Shown piece after piece: positions 22,045 to 34,040 of a stretch of DNA of 64,000 bases. The position numbers were made by a program, and so were the translations under genes. Position 1 is the stretch's first letter, and every line of letters starts with the position of its first letter. This DNA comes from Mermis nigrescens (lineage: Eukaryota > Nematoda > Enoplea > Mermithida > Mermithidae): assembly GCA_036768485.1 (NCBI GenBank), contig JAVLUZ010000151.1, positions 1,807,330-1,871,329 on the forward strand, in the 5' to 3' direction. Below the pieces are notes generated by a model. That model did not search any database. It was not told the DNA's origin and was given only the letters and a program-made list of their open reading frames with translations.

Positions 22045-23095
22045 AACGAAAAAATTCTAAAATTTTTCTGGCGCTTCGCGCTGGATTGATTTAGGTAATT
22101 TTATTGGTACCTTGTCCTAACTTGTTAATAAATCGATGTTCAGGCCGTGCTGCACCAATTGCAGCACTTTTGTCGACAACTTGCTCTTGGACTTCATTAT
22201 ACTTAAAAGCCTCATCTTCTGAACGGATTTTGATCATTTTTGTATGAGTATATAAATGCAGAATATGGGTTTCGTCAGAAGCCCAAGTCCAGATTTTTTG
22301 CAAAACGTGTTGAAATTGCTAAAAAAGGTGCAGAAAACAAGTTTTTGTCCATTGTTTCCAAAAAATTCCGGAATTTCCCGTTAAATTTGTGTTTTTCGTT
22401 ATTTATCAATACCCACCTACTACATAAAATGCATTGTCCTATAGTATTTTGCAAAAAAATTTCGTGTAATTTCCAACATGCTAATGATAAATGAATCAAT
22501 CTTTTTGCTTTTAACTGTTTTTCACGCACGATATATGTAAATTTATGCAAATTTTCATCCGAAGGTCTATAAGTCAACCTAAGCAGCTATATGTTGACTT
22601 GAGCCTGAATAATACTGACTTAAGCAGCCTAAAATTCCCCTTTCTATAACTTAGCCTAAACCTAAGAAAAATAAAGAGAAAACCGACTTACAAGATAAAC
22701 GTCAAAACGGCCGGTTCTTAAGCACTGTCGAATTGTTATTTTTAGAGCCCATAGCTTCCTCAATATTAAACGGATTTTCATGAAACTATTTTTCCGCGCC
22801 TTATTTTAACCATTTCTGCCAGTTTCATAAAAAAATCCGAACCTCCCATCTGATTTTTAACAATTTCTGATGGAACCTATACTCTACACTTTAGCCCTTT
22901 TGTAATGCAAAAATGCGTTTTAGAGAGCCAAGAATTCAAAATTTTCCAGCTCCTTGCTGTTGGATTGATTTAATTTTATATCTACTTGTTATTGATGGTT
23001 AAGCAGCGCAAATTGCAGCACTTTTATCGACAACTCGTTCTAGAATTTTACTAGGATTAAAAATCCTCATTATCTGCACAGATTTCCGGACAAGT
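22045..23095 (+). repeat. Pair of diverged direct repeats
   Basis: 22045-22235 and 22940-23095 share GGATTGATTTA, ATTGCAGCACTTTT, TCGACAACT and AAGCCTCAT/AATCCTCAT in the same order, about 890 bp apart. The DNA between them has no clear ORF. Confidence 0.55.
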
Positions 23096-24666
23096 TTTGT
23101 AATGCGAAATTGCGTTTTCGATAGGCGTGAGAAAATGTCAAAATTTTCCAGCGCTTCTCGCACAAGCCATGAATATCCATAAATAAGCCTAAGCCTAAAA
23201 TCAAAAAATACCGCTAAACAGCCATCAGGTGAATTTTTTTAAAATTATGCTCATCCTCTTTGCCTATGCGCTTAACATGGCTGAATGTCTTATGTCTTTC
23301 CTATTTGAGCTGAAAATCCGTTTTGTTTGCTGCACAGTTTTAATTATCGTCTGCACACTATGCAATTTTATGAACATGAAATTTCTGAAATTTTTCGAGA
23401 AATAGACGCTTTTAGGTGAAAATTTTCCGCGTTAGTAGCTTGCTAGGTACAAATCGAGGAGTTGAGTAATTTAGGAGCGCCCGTTGTGTAACTATTATCC
23501 TTTTTTGCTTCTACTGAATTGTTATTTTCAATAGAATTCCGATTTCATCCTATTGAAGTAGTGGGTAGTGGTTAGGTAATGAAAATATTGTTCATCTGAT
23601 ATGATTTTAACGAAAATTTTATGATATAAAATGAGCGGCAAAAAGATCGAGGACCGAAATTAAAATACAATTACCTCAGTTAACAATTGTCGACTCACCC
23701 CTGAACGACAAATTTTGAGTACTGTAATAAAGTAGATGAAAGGCTACTTGAGTTGACATTGTGAAAAAAATTTAAAATCAGGTCAGTAAAATAAAGGTCA
23801 TTTGAAAGCCTAATTTGGATAATTGTTCTCTTCTAGGAGTTATCGAAATTTCGTGGAAATTCCTGCGTTGATGCAATCAGTCCCAGTCAACTTAAAATTT
23901 TGAGATTTGCTGGTTGAAAGTGATACTGTTTTTCTGTATTTTTTACTTGTTCGTTTGCGCCTAGGAGGACGCTCTCGCCTTCCTGTGCACTCCCAGGCGT
24001 GTCCACTTAATTTTTTTGCTTACTACAGTTACCAAAAAAGGATATACACCACACAGAGAGGGGGTATAACCCCTGCCTAAGGTTTTGGAAAAGCAGGTAT
24101 ATACTGTCAGCCGATTTTGAAAAAACGAAAGAGCTGCAAGACGTTTTTTTTTGAGCTTGCTGCGCCAGAAAGGCCGAAAATTCTGCCTGTAAACTGTAAA
24201 AATATCAAAATTTTTCGGTGCCGAGGGCCAAGAAATCCAATTGCCGAACATAACGTGCTATTGATCATAGTAAAGAATGTACATTGACTTTTAGGGATCG
24301 TCTTTGTGCATTTAAAAAGACCTTGCACAAAAACAATGACCAAAATTTACTATATAACTATTCCAGGATTTCACCCCCCCCCTCTGGCCACCTCTACCTT
24401 GCCCATATATGATATATACGATGTGCGTTTTTTATATGCTCTTCCAGAAACATTGTTTATATGCAATGTAAAATTTCTTCGTTTGTATTTAACTTGGTAT
24501 GTATATAATGGACCTTATTTTGGCGTAGGGGGTTGGGAGGTTTGGACCGTCTGAAAATCCGGTAGACCCTCCAAAACTGGTAAACTCCCAGGATTGAATT
24601 TTCGGCATGTTTTATGGGATTTTTGTCAATTTTACATCTCTAGATACAGGCTCATATCCAGGGGGA

Positions 24667-26611
24667 TAGGGGAGCACGCCAAGGAACGACCGGGCGCCCA
24701 GTCCCGGTCCCGGTCGGGCCTAGCAGGCCCGGTCCCGGTCCCGGCCTCAGAACGGCCGGGCCTGGGCCGGGCCTTATAGATTATGCAAGGCATTCAACTT
24801 ACCTAACTTAGAGAAGCGTGTAATGCTGTACATGCGTACATAATCTGAACCTTTGTAGCACGTTAATCAGTAGGCCTTATCTGTGTATCCATTTTGCACT
24901 TAATTTGGACTGATGCAACTCGTAATGTTGGTGTTTCACCCGCTTATGCCCGATCTCATTCATATCTCGACGCGTGAATCTTATGTTATGCATTTATGCG
25001 CATTAAAATCGTGCATAAAATAGAATTTTTTAAAATACAGATATGTCGACTTTTCCGCAAATAATGGGAATGATATACATATGTATTCAAAAAAACCATA
25101 GCATTATTGTTGTTATACTGACTACTAGACTCTGCTTAAGCGCGATAAGCGTGTGCAACCCTCATAATTCAACATAAAGAGACATTGGTATGAATATTAA
25201 TTTATGCAAAAAGTGTAAAGATTTCTTTTGTTGTCTACGTGACCTTGAGCTAATAATAGCTTGCTCAAGATAACTCGAGCCTTGTCCTAAAAAATTCTGT
25301 CGAAGAAAAAAACAGTTTTGTCGGCAACCTATGCAGCTGTGACTATTCCTTTGTAGCCTTAGCTTTTTTTATTCTACTTAAGCAAAAATTTACTCGTGAA
25401 CTCGTCCAAGCAAATAAATACAATGTTCACTCAAATGATTAGCCTCTATTTTGTGACTGCGTGTTCTTATTGCTAAGATCGATGTCTTATGTGGTTATCT
25501 TGTTTTAAATCAATTATGTCCACTCGACTATATTTTTGCTTCTTCTGTATCACTGTGACCTATTGATTTTGCGTACTGCTTTCTGAGTTTTTTTTTGTAC
25601 TCGGCAAAGATTTTTCCCGATGTACAAAGACTTTTCGGGACCGTCTTTGTACATGTACAAAGATTTTTGGGAAGACAAAAACTGCAAAAAAAGGTCTTAA
25701 ATTTGCAGAACTCTTCGGCGCTTCGCGCCGGAATGAGTAATTACGCGTTCTATATATATTTATAATGGCAGAAATTGCATTTAAAAGGAAGAAATGTCAA
25801 GTTTTTCGGCGCTTTACGCCGTTTTAAGACGATTCTTGCCCTTAGAGACCCAGAAATTAGCTAAAATTCACTACCAAAAGTCGAACAACCTCTTTTTACT
25901 ACACTAAAATCGCTACTGTTACCACATAATAGTACCCAAAAATTTATGTGTACAAAATGTACAAAGATTTTTGGGAAGACGAAAACTGTAAAAAGGTATA
26001 AAATTCCCGGAAATTTTCGTCGCATCGCGCCATATGAGTAGTTGTTTGTCCTATATATATTTAAAATAGCAGAATTTGCATTTTGAATGGAAAAATGTCA
26101 AATTTTTCGGCGCAATTTTTCGCGCTTCGCGCCGTTTAGAGACAATTTTCTGTAATTTTTGGCGTCAGAAACTAAAAATTAGCTAAAATACACTACCAAA
26201 GATTGAAAAACCCGTTTTACCACACTAAAATCCTTACTGTACTATATTATAGTACACAAAAACTTGCATGCACAAAATGTACAAAGACTTTTGGGGACCA
26301 TCTTAGTACATATACAAACGGACCTTGTACAAAAAAACACTGCTTCGTGATAATGTTGACAGATTGTTGTCTTTAAAATCTGGTTTCCGTGCTATTGTTT
26401 ACAAAGCATTCAATTTAAGACCCTGACTATGTCTCTGAATAAAGGATTTCTGATGTCTCAGTGTGCAAATGCATACATCAATTTGTGCCTACATCATGCA
26501 AGGCCTACCTATTATTTATATAACAAGGCCCGGTCTCGGTCCCGGCCTCAAAAGCCCGGTCCCGGTCCCGGCCAAATTTTGGGCCCGGTCGTTCGCTGGA
26601 GCACGCCCCTA
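24667..26611. mobile_element. Element with GC-rich inverted ends carrying CCCGGT repeats
   Basis: The left end TAGGGGAGCACGCC...GAACGACCGGGC and the right end GCCCGGTCGTTC...GGAGCACGCCCCTA are inverted copies of about 28 bp. Just inside each end lie runs of GGTCCCGGTCCCGGCC (24700-24775, 26528-26590). Two family E copies (25590-26340) sit inside. No 8-bp duplication could be read and no transposase was seen. Confidence 0.7.
25590..26340 (+). mobile_element. Two head-to-tail family E copies
   Basis: About 25590-25965 and 25950-26340 repeat the order TGTACAAAGA...AAGACAAAAACTG...GGCGCTTCGCGCC...CACACTAAAATC. A perfect hairpin lies at 25717-25729. Nested in the GC-ended element. Confidence 0.7.
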
Positions 26612-26980
26612 AATGAAATACGATAATGATTTTCCCCTTCACTACCCCTTTGCTTTTGTAGTCAAAAATTATGATTAGAGTCTATTTAGTCCCAAGCGCG
26701 CGGTTTAAACACTCCATTTTTTGGTCATTGTACAACCTAAAGCATATTTTGCATCTGTCCTCTGCTTCGCACAGGTTTTATGCACCGAAGCAAAATCCTG
26801 GATACGGGCTCGCCTGCATCCCACAGAGTTTGACTGTTGTCCGTGAATGTGTATAATGTCTTTGCATTACTAATTTTTGCAATTTAATTTTCATATATTC
26901 GATTCACAATATCGGGTAACTAAATTTTTGTCTTTTTAAAGTTCTTTTTTCACTCAACGATGTTACGATTATGTTTATAG

Positions 26981-27078
26981 TTACCTAAATATTTTATTGC
27001 AATGGTTATCCTGGATGAAATTGATTACGAGCTGGAAAGGCAAGATGGTTTGGTGATAAGACCGAAAGATCCGTCGTT
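26981..27078 (+). CDS. NPLOC4: NPL4 homologue, exon before the zinc-binding motif (gene 5'-partial here)
   Basis: NPL4 with UFD1 is the cofactor that brings ubiquitylated substrates to the p97/Cdc48 unfoldase in cytosol, ER-associated degradation and nucleus (family knowledge). This exon encodes LDEIDYELERQDGLVIRPKD, matching the conserved segment just ahead of the Cys/His zinc site. The acceptor is TTTATAG ending at 26980; that TAG is also an in-frame stop, so the exon cannot extend further left. Donor TT|GTAAGC at 27079 leaves two bases. The ATG at 27002 is probably internal. The ubiquitin-like N-terminal exon(s) were not recognised upstream. Confidence 0.88.
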
Positions 27079-28870
27079 GTAAGCTAGTTTATCGCTTATG
27101 TATGTATATACCGTCGTGCTGAGTTCGCTTTTGATTCGTGAAGAATTTAAGCATTGTTTTATCTCATAAAATACACAAAAATTTTAATGTAACATTTATC
27201 AAAATGCTACATAAATGGACATACATATAAACCCGTATAAGAATTAATCTTAAAATTTTGATCTGTAAATTCAGCATGATATTTCGACAAAATATTATTA
27301 CCAGGTTTTGAATCGAAATAAAAATTTGGGTGGTGGAGTTTGGTCATTTTTTAGGAGTTAAGAAGGTGAATGGCCTAATATTTACCTATTTTTAGTCCAA
27401 AATGGTAAGATCATCGAAAAATGGCGTCAAAGAGCAGTTTTTATTCAGAATCGCTAGGGGTTAAGATATAGACGTTTGGAGGGATAGGCGAGAATGGCCT
27501 TAATGATATGTGAGTTAGGGGATACCCCTTATACCTACTGTTATGTTATATGCAGCATACAAGCACATAGGGGTTGGGAGGTATAACCCCTGAAAAGGTC
27601 AGCCGTACAGGTACTGTCCGGCGATTTTGAGCTAATGGAACGTTTTTTGCATCATTTTTGAGGTCAAAAGCAGTAAAAATGTCAAAATTTTTCCGGCGCT
27701 TCGCGCCAGATTAGTACTTTTAAGTACTTTTTACTCGAAAAGCGCCCAAAATTGATAAATTTTTGCATTTTTTGTGTTAAAAGTGATATAATGCTGACAA
27801 AATGGACGAAAAATGCTTTTAAAATGCGATATTACCGCGAGAAAAACGTCCCATAGGTTATTTTGACCATTTTGATCGTTATAACAGCAAAAAAAATCGT
27901 GAACGTCAAATTTACTGTTTGGATTTTGGGGGTTTCACCCCCTGCCGATCCTGGCCTTGTGCACCTATGATGTGCATATATGTAACAAGTCAGAATTTAC
28001 ATAGGTGGGAGGGTAATCGGCATACATACTCACGATCAAATACTCTGGGAGGGTTTAACCGAATTCCTTTGGGGGGTTCATATATGAGTAATTTTGTTAC
28101 CTATTTAATGCCAAATTTTTGGATTTCATTCGTCATATTTTATTTTTCATGAATATTTAGGGTTAAATTTGCATGAAAACAATAATAAGGACATTAGAAT
28201 GACCTATAATATGAAATATATGCAAAATAATGGAAGAAAAGCGTCTTAATGGTTGAATTCGACAGCCTATTGCTCGAAGAATAAATATATTTACTTGTAA
28301 TTAAAGTTTTAGACGGACGCTTTTTAATGGTTCGCGCAGTCGGTTTCGGTTTGAAATTTCCCGAGGGAGATATGCTTCTCAAAAAGTCCTGCTAAGGGGA
28401 TACCTCTTCACAACCCAAGTGTGTATGCGTGGTAATCGGCCATTTTTAGGGGGGTAGAATGACCTCCAAAGTTTGGCCGAAAATGGTAAAAAAGCACCCA
28501 AAAATGGCCAAAAACGCAAGTTTTTGTCACACGAGTGTAAAAACTTTTCACTCTGATCAGATAGGGGGTCGATCGATTTTGGGTGGGGCCTATGACATGT
28601 ACGGTTAAGTTAATGCATACAACGGCTCAAAATTTCGGTTTGGGAGTTTCCGGCCATCTTTGGTGATGGGAAGGTGGTAAAAGGCTCCAACTTTTGGCAA
28701 CACATGGCAAAACATACCTAATAATGGTGATAAAAAGCGAATTTTTGCCGAAAATGGGGAAGGGCCTAAAATTTTCTGACTGGGGATTGGGAAAACCAGC
28801 CTGGGGTGGAAAAAACAGAAAATCTGTTTGAATTAAATATCTCGCTTCTTTGCCGAAATTTATTTTTCAG
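27079..28870 (+). other. NPL4 intron before the micro-exon
   Basis: Contains a family C element (27556-27969), AT-rich DNA (27980-28420) and two family D copies (about 28430-28600, 28630-28810). The last ends 60 bp before the exon. Confidence 0.75.
27556..27969 (+). mobile_element. Family C repeat, copy 3 (most complete)
   Basis: Ends CATACAAGCACATAGG and CCTTGTGCACCTATG are imperfect inverted repeats; flanks ATATGCAG and ATGTGCAT match at 6 of 8. The GGCGCTTCGCGCC hairpin is at 27695-27707. Non-coding. Confidence 0.65.
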
Positions 28871-28919
28871 ATGCCACCATGGAGAAAAGTCAAAGTGTCT
28901 ACATTGTCTGCCTCTCGAC
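28871..28919 (+). CDS. NPLOC4: NPL4 homologue, zinc-binding micro-exon
   Basis: A 49-bp exon between acceptor TTTTTCAG (ending 28870) and donor GAC|GTATGT (28920). With two bases from the previous exon it reads LCHHGEKSKCLHCLPLD. The C-x-H...C-x2-C spacing is the NPL4 N-terminal zinc-site signature. It ends in phase 0 and joins directly to PFDEEYL of the next exon, as in other NPL4 proteins. It is too short to be found by ORF length and was identified from the conserved order. Confidence 0.92.
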
Positions 28920-29495
28920 GTATGTGTGTTTTATACTCAGACATTTATTAATCACTTCAGTTGCGCGCAGACTTGCATAGCACGAAAATTCTTGGCGTGA
29001 AAAAATTTCTTGATTGCTTTTTTGGGCTTAAAACGGTGGAAACTCGTCAAAAACGTCATCTTTTGACATTCTTGCGATGCTCTTCCCTTCAAGAACATAA
29101 AAAATGAAGAAATTCGAAAAAATGAAAAAATGGAACAAATTCAGCAAAATATAGTCAAAAAGAAGTGCACGGTTTAATGCCGAAAATTTGATACTTCTGG
29201 GCAAATGGGCAGCAAAAAACGTTTAAAACATCACCTTTTCTGCCAATTGTTTTGAATATCGCAATTTCTAGGGCTGGAAAAATTCCTGAGGGGGGGGGGG
29301 GGCGTTCCTAGTGTTGAAACCCCTCTCCCGACCCAATCATGCATGGGCAGCAGCCAAATTCTGGAGTGTCTAGATGGTTGAAAACAGTCGAAAATCCCCA
29401 AAAACATGCCAAAATTCATTTCTGGGGGTCTATCGATTTTGGGAGTCTAAACGATCTCCCAAAGCCCTGCCCTTCCGCCCAAAGAAGAATTCAAC

Positions 29496-29739
29496 TATAG
29501 GTAGGCGGCACCAAAATTCTGGGGGTGCAAGATTTTTGAAAGGTCAAAAAATGGCCATAAATATGGTGGTATTGCGAAAAACCATCATTTTTTAACGTTT
29601 CTCTCCATTGGCATCAAAAAATTTGGAAAAAAAACAAAAAAAAATTCAAAAATTGAATTCTTGGAGGGTATTTTGATTTTTTTGGGGGAGGGATATTTTG
29701 GTTTCTGGAGGGGGTTGCATACCCCCACGCCCAGGTATG
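29496..29739 (+). mobile_element. hAT-type MITE, family B copy 5
   Basis: Ends TATAGGTAGGCGGC and ACGCCCAGGTATG; flanks AATTCAAC and GACTCAAC (6 of 8). Confidence 0.75.
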
Positions 29740-29894
29740 GACTCAACTCAACCCCTAAGATCTTGTATACTGATGTATATTTTCAAAAGTCGTCAAAGCT
29801 GTGACTAAGTATCAAAGCTGTGACTAAGTATCAAAGCTTTGAGCGCCACAACGAGCCGAAACATTGATAGTCGCTATCCATTGAGAAAATCCAG

Positions 29895-31500
29895 TACAAT
29901 AAGTCAGGGTCGGCAGGGGGTAAAATCACTTAAATTGTAAACATTAAAAGTTCGCAAATTTTGTTGTTGCTTAAACGACCAAAATGGTCAAAATAGCCTA
30001 TAAATCGTCTTTTCATGGTAATTTCGCATTTTTAAAGGATTTTTAGACCATTTTTGCTTCATTACATCACTTTTAACATTAAAGAATACAGAAATTGATA
30101 AATTTTTGGCGCTTTTTGGATAAAAAAGTACATAAAAGTACCACCGGAAAAGTTTTCACATTTTTACTGCTTTTGATTTCGAAAATGATGCAGAAAACGT
30201 CCCATCAGCTCAAAATCGCCGGACAGCACCTGTCTGGCTGAACGTTTTAGCGGGGGTAATACCCCCACCTCACCCTCCCTATGTGCATGTATGGTGCTCT
30301 CTACTTTAATCACCTTTTTGAGCTTTTTTATATTTTTATAATGTATGAGTACATATGTCGGCAGGCTTGTATCAAGGATTCACCTAAGTGGGGGTATGGG
30401 GGGCAGACCGAGCACAAATTCCTTTTATGTATCTCGGAAACGTCGTTGGGATAGCTTGCAAAAGTCGCATTTTTCGACGTTTTTTTCGACTGCTCCTTTT
30501 TCATAACTTTTTAACAAATTTTTAAAAATAACGCTTTTTAGTCGCGCTTAGAGCAAAATGATATAAAATACTTCGTATGATGCGCGCAGAACGAAAAATT
30601 TGAAGATTTTATGTCAAAGACGTCCAATCCTTCCATCTTTCCAAGCATCACATTACCTTTCAAATTTTTTTCGGCTAAGCGGCGGTTGGTACCCTGCCTC
30701 CCACTATAAGTGCACAAGGTAAGGGTCGGTAGGGGAAGGGTAAAATCCCAGAAATCCAAAACAGTAAATTTAACGTCCACGTGTTTTTCCTGTTTAAACG
30801 AATAAATTGGTTAAAATAGCTTCTAAAACGTTTTTTCGTGGTAATATCGCATTATTAAAGCATTTTTAGTCAATCTTTACTGCGTTACATCGCTTTTTTA
30901 CACTTTAAAACATAGAACTTGATCGATTTCGGGCGCTTATTAGGTAAAAAGTGCATAAAAGTAAAGAATTCTGACATTTTTACTGCTTTTCACTTCAAAA
31001 ATAAATGCAAAACACGTCCCGCCAGCTCAAAATCGCCGAATAGTACCCGTCTGACTGACGCTTCAGCGGGGTAATACCAAGGTGCTCAAGCTCAGGGTCG
31101 GCAGGGTGGTGGGTAAAATCCCAAAATTCCAAAACAGTCAATTCAACGTTTACGATTTTTTGTGCTGTTTTAACGATCAAAATGGTCTAAATAACCAATA
31201 AAGCATTTTTCGTGGCTATATCGCATATTAAAAGCATTTTTAGTTCATTTTGACTGCATTATAACACTTTTAACACTAAACAATGCAAAACGTAATCGAT
31301 TTAGGGCGCTTTTTGAGTAAAAAGTACCTAAAAGTACTAAACCGGCGCGAAGCGCAGGAAAAATTCTGACGATTTTACTGCTTTTTACCTCAAAAATGAT
31401 GTAAAAAACGTTCCATCAGCTCAAAATCGCTGGATAGTATCTGCCCGGTCGACCCTTCAGAGAATAATACCCCCTTCACCCCTCCCTACGTGCATGTATG
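29895..31500 (-). repeat. Cluster of three family C copies in the same orientation
   Basis: About 29895-30300, 30712-31075 and 31078-31500 each read AGGGTCGGCAGG...AACGATCAAAATGG...CTCAAAATCGC. The last two are nearly head to tail. No ORF of note. Confidence 0.65.
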
Positions 31501-31783
31501 GGTTACCCCCTCACCCCCATGTATGTGCCCTTCTCCTCTAAGTACGGCCCTATATCTGGCTATTTACATTTGTCCAATCGTTGATATTATTTACTGGTAT
31601 TTTCGGATCGCCTCTTCGTTCATTTGATCGACTTCAGGACACGGAACGGTGTAAAGTTGTTGTAAATGTGTAAATAAACTATTATTGCGAAGTTTGAAAC
31701 GCTGCAAATCGATTTCGATAGTGAACTGCTTTGCTTTCTAAAATTAATTTCGCCGAAAGCTATTAAGAATTAGGCAAAACTGT

Positions 31784-31962
31784 CAGGTACGTATCTTTGG
31801 GGGGAATGGGGGATGGGGATACGGACTCCTCCTCAAATTCAGAAAAATCGAAAAAATAGGACTTTTTAAACGTTATTTTGTGCTATTTTTGGACTTTTTG
31901 GGCTTAGTCCCCCCAAAATTGGTGTTGGTCCCCTCAAAATAGAACGGCCAGCTACGTGCCAG
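31784..31962 (+). mobile_element. Small hAT-type element, family F copy 3
   Basis: Perfect 8-bp duplication AAAACTGT (31776-31783 and 31963-31970); starts CAGGTACGTA, ends TACGTGCCAG. It ends 41 bp upstream of an NPL4 exon, leaving a short host tract with the 3' splice site. Confidence 0.88.
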
Positions 31963-32003
31963 AAAACTGTATGTCGAAATGAAGCCTATCCGCTTGGTTG
32001 CAG

Positions 32004-32219
32004 CCGTTTGACGAAGAGTATTTGAAGGAAAAGGGCATCAAGCACATGTCGTTTCACGCTTACTTGCGCAAACTTCACGGGTTGACGAAATCTTCGCTCA
32101 ACCGTCACCCGTTGACGAATATTTCGTGTAAAATTAAGCCCGGTTGCCCAAATCATCGACCCTGGCCCAAAGGCCTTTGCGACAGATGCCGGCCCGCCGA
32201 TCTGACGCTCAATCGTCAA
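32004..32219 (+). CDS. NPLOC4: NPL4 homologue, second zinc-motif exon
   Basis: Acceptor GGTTGCAG ending at 32003, donor CAA|GTATAC at 32220; 72 codons in phase 0. It reads PFDEEYLKEKGIKHMSFHAY, then the second cysteine cluster CKIKPGCPNHRPWPKGLCDRC, then LTLNRQ. All zinc-ligand cysteines of the family are kept (SCK...GC...GLCDRC). A small transposon copy ends at 31962, only 41 bp before the exon. Confidence 0.95.
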
Positions 32220-32307
32220 GTATACCGTTCACGTAATGGGGGAGCGTACATGTAATGGCTCAAAATTTTGGGATTGGCCCCTGGCCATAATTAGTGGGGG
32301 AAATGAC

Positions 32308-32692
32308 CATACATGCACAGTATGGGAATTCTGGGGGGGTGAAAACCCAAAGTGCCTTTTTTGGGCCCAAAAATGGCCGGTACGCGTTAAAAAACATCGT
32401 TTTCTGGCGTTTCTGACGATACTCTATCCTTCTAGACCATGAAATCATTAAAAAAATTTCGGAAAAAGTCGAATAAATTGACCGATATATCGTTTAAATC
32501 ATGAATATATGGCGCCAAGCGCCGAAAATTTGGCGATTTTGAGCAAATAGATAGCCAAAAACCCTTAAAAAGACACTTTTTCTACCAATTTGCAGGTAAG
32601 TTTATGAAACTTTTGAAAAATCGCCAATTCTGGGGGGGTGAAAAATTTTTTGCGGGGGGTGAAACCCCCCAAACCCCTCAAGATCATGTATG
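32308..32692 (+). mobile_element. Family A repeat, copy 3
   Basis: Ends CATACATGCACAG and AGATCATGTATG; flanks GAAATGAC and GAGATGAT match at 6 of 8. The body has CGTTTTCTGGCGTTTCTGACG and an imperfect GGCGC hairpin near 32510. Confidence 0.65.
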
Positions 32693-33354
32693 GAGATGAT
32701 CTCTAATAAAACGCCTAAAAACGACCAAAAAATATTTTTTCTACAAATGGGGATGGGGTCAAAAATTTTCTAGCTTTGGGGGGATGAAGGGACATCTGAC
32801 TTTTGGTGGGGATCCCCTTCACCCCTGTCACATGTATGGGCGAGCTCCCATTCAAAGTTGGTCGTCCTCCCTATCCCAGCTCCAAACTCAGAAACTTTCG
32901 AACCTAAATCCTTCGACTTTTAAGAGCAAACTGGAGCTTTTTCGGTCACTTGCTTGCCATTTTTTACAAAAATTTATGGTCATATACTCCTCATATATCA
33001 TATACTCCTCATATACTCATATATGTCTTAAGTACCTGCATAAATGGTTCGAGCGTGTAGTATCGTACATGTAACGGCTCGAAGTTTGGCGGGGCTAAAT
33101 ACCTCAATTTTTGGCCGAAAACGGTCAAAAAACATGTAAAAATGGCAAACAATCGCAAATTTTTGAAAAAATTGGGGGGAAGGGTTTGAAATTTTTTGGC
33201 TTTCGGTGGAGATGGGGGACGACCGACTTTGAATGGGGGATTATTCTATCCCCACTGTTAAGTGTATGTGTAGTATTGTAATTAAATGTAATTAATATCG
33301 TTCAATACATTTGAATTTACGTCGTAGTTTACACAAATTATCAGATACTATCCG

Positions 33355-33722
33355 CAGGGGCGTACGCAGGATTTTTTTAACGGGAGGGAGGGGGCGGTCC
33401 AAGATTTGTGACCCTAAATTTCGGGATATGTTTGCCGGGGCACCAAATAAAGTGCATTTTCTGACGTTTCCGAAGATGCTCTAACCGCTAAGCTCATAAA
33501 ATTCAAACTTTTCAGAGGAGAATTTTTTTTCAATTAATCATAAAGAATGACTTTTTTGGCCACACTTGGACCTAAATTGACGAAAATAATGATTCTATGG
33601 CGCGAGGCGCCGAAAATTTCGAGATCTTTTCATAAAATGATACCAATTTTCTTGCATTTCCTTACCTTTCCAAAATTATTTTCGGGCTGGCCCCCCCATC
33701 ACCCGCCCTGCGTACGCTTATG
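33355..33722. mobile_element. hAT-type element with CAGGGGCGTACGC ends
   Basis: Starts CAGGGGCGTACGCAGGA and ends CCCTGCGTACGCTTATG, an imperfect inverted pair; flanks ACTATCCG and AATATACG (6 of 8). The ends are typical of hAT MITEs. Confidence 0.75.
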
Positions 33723-33822
33723 AATATACGTGTTCTTGGGGTAGGGTTCGGGGATCCTCAGAATCAGAATGAATTAGAAGGATCCCACAGACTGGCAACT
33801 GCCCCCGCAAAATGGCCGCGAC

Positions 33823-34040
33823 CGTACGTTTGCAGCACCGAAATTCGGAGGTCTTTGAAATGGTGGTATGGCTAAAAACACCAGCTTTCAACGTTTCTCA
33901 TCGAGCACTTGGCATCAGAAATTCGCGGAAAAAAATTTCAAAAATTGAATTGTGGGGAGGCATTTTGGTTTTGGGGGGGGCGGTATTCGGCGCTCTAGGG
34001 GGTACATACCCCTGCAACCCCTACCCCATGCCCACGTATG
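33823..34040 (+). mobile_element. hAT-type MITE, family B copy 6
   Basis: Perfect 8-bp duplication GCCGCGAC (33815-33822, 34041-34048). The left end CGTACGTTTGCAGC is diverged; the right end is GCCCACGTATG. Confidence 0.85.

Larger units (their letters stand above)
15320..26977. other. Long region without a recognised exon (intergenic and/or NPL4 5' introns)
   Basis: No readable protein-coding exon was found. Contents: AT-rich DNA with weak short ORFs (15400-15610); a repeat sharing tRNA-like sequence (16010-16260); a TIR element (about 16869-17106); repeat H (17470-17800, 19950-20330); element T1 (17935-19745); a tandem duplication (21220-21470); diverged direct repeats (22045-22235, 22940-23095); and a GC-ended element with nested family E copies (24667-26611). 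The NPL4 N-terminal exon should lie here or further upstream. Confidence 0.6.
28920..32003 (+). other. NPL4 intron after the micro-exon
   Basis: Nearly all repeats: family A-like (29000-29330), family B (29496-29739), family C three times in minus orientation (29895-30300, 30712-31075, 31078-31500) and family F (31784-31962). No exon was recognised. Confidence 0.75.

Noticed and set aside
32236..32448. ORFs just after the NPL4 zinc-motif exon
   Set aside because: The sequence past the GTATAC donor is family D/A repeat DNA, and the next NPL4 exon joins in phase without it.
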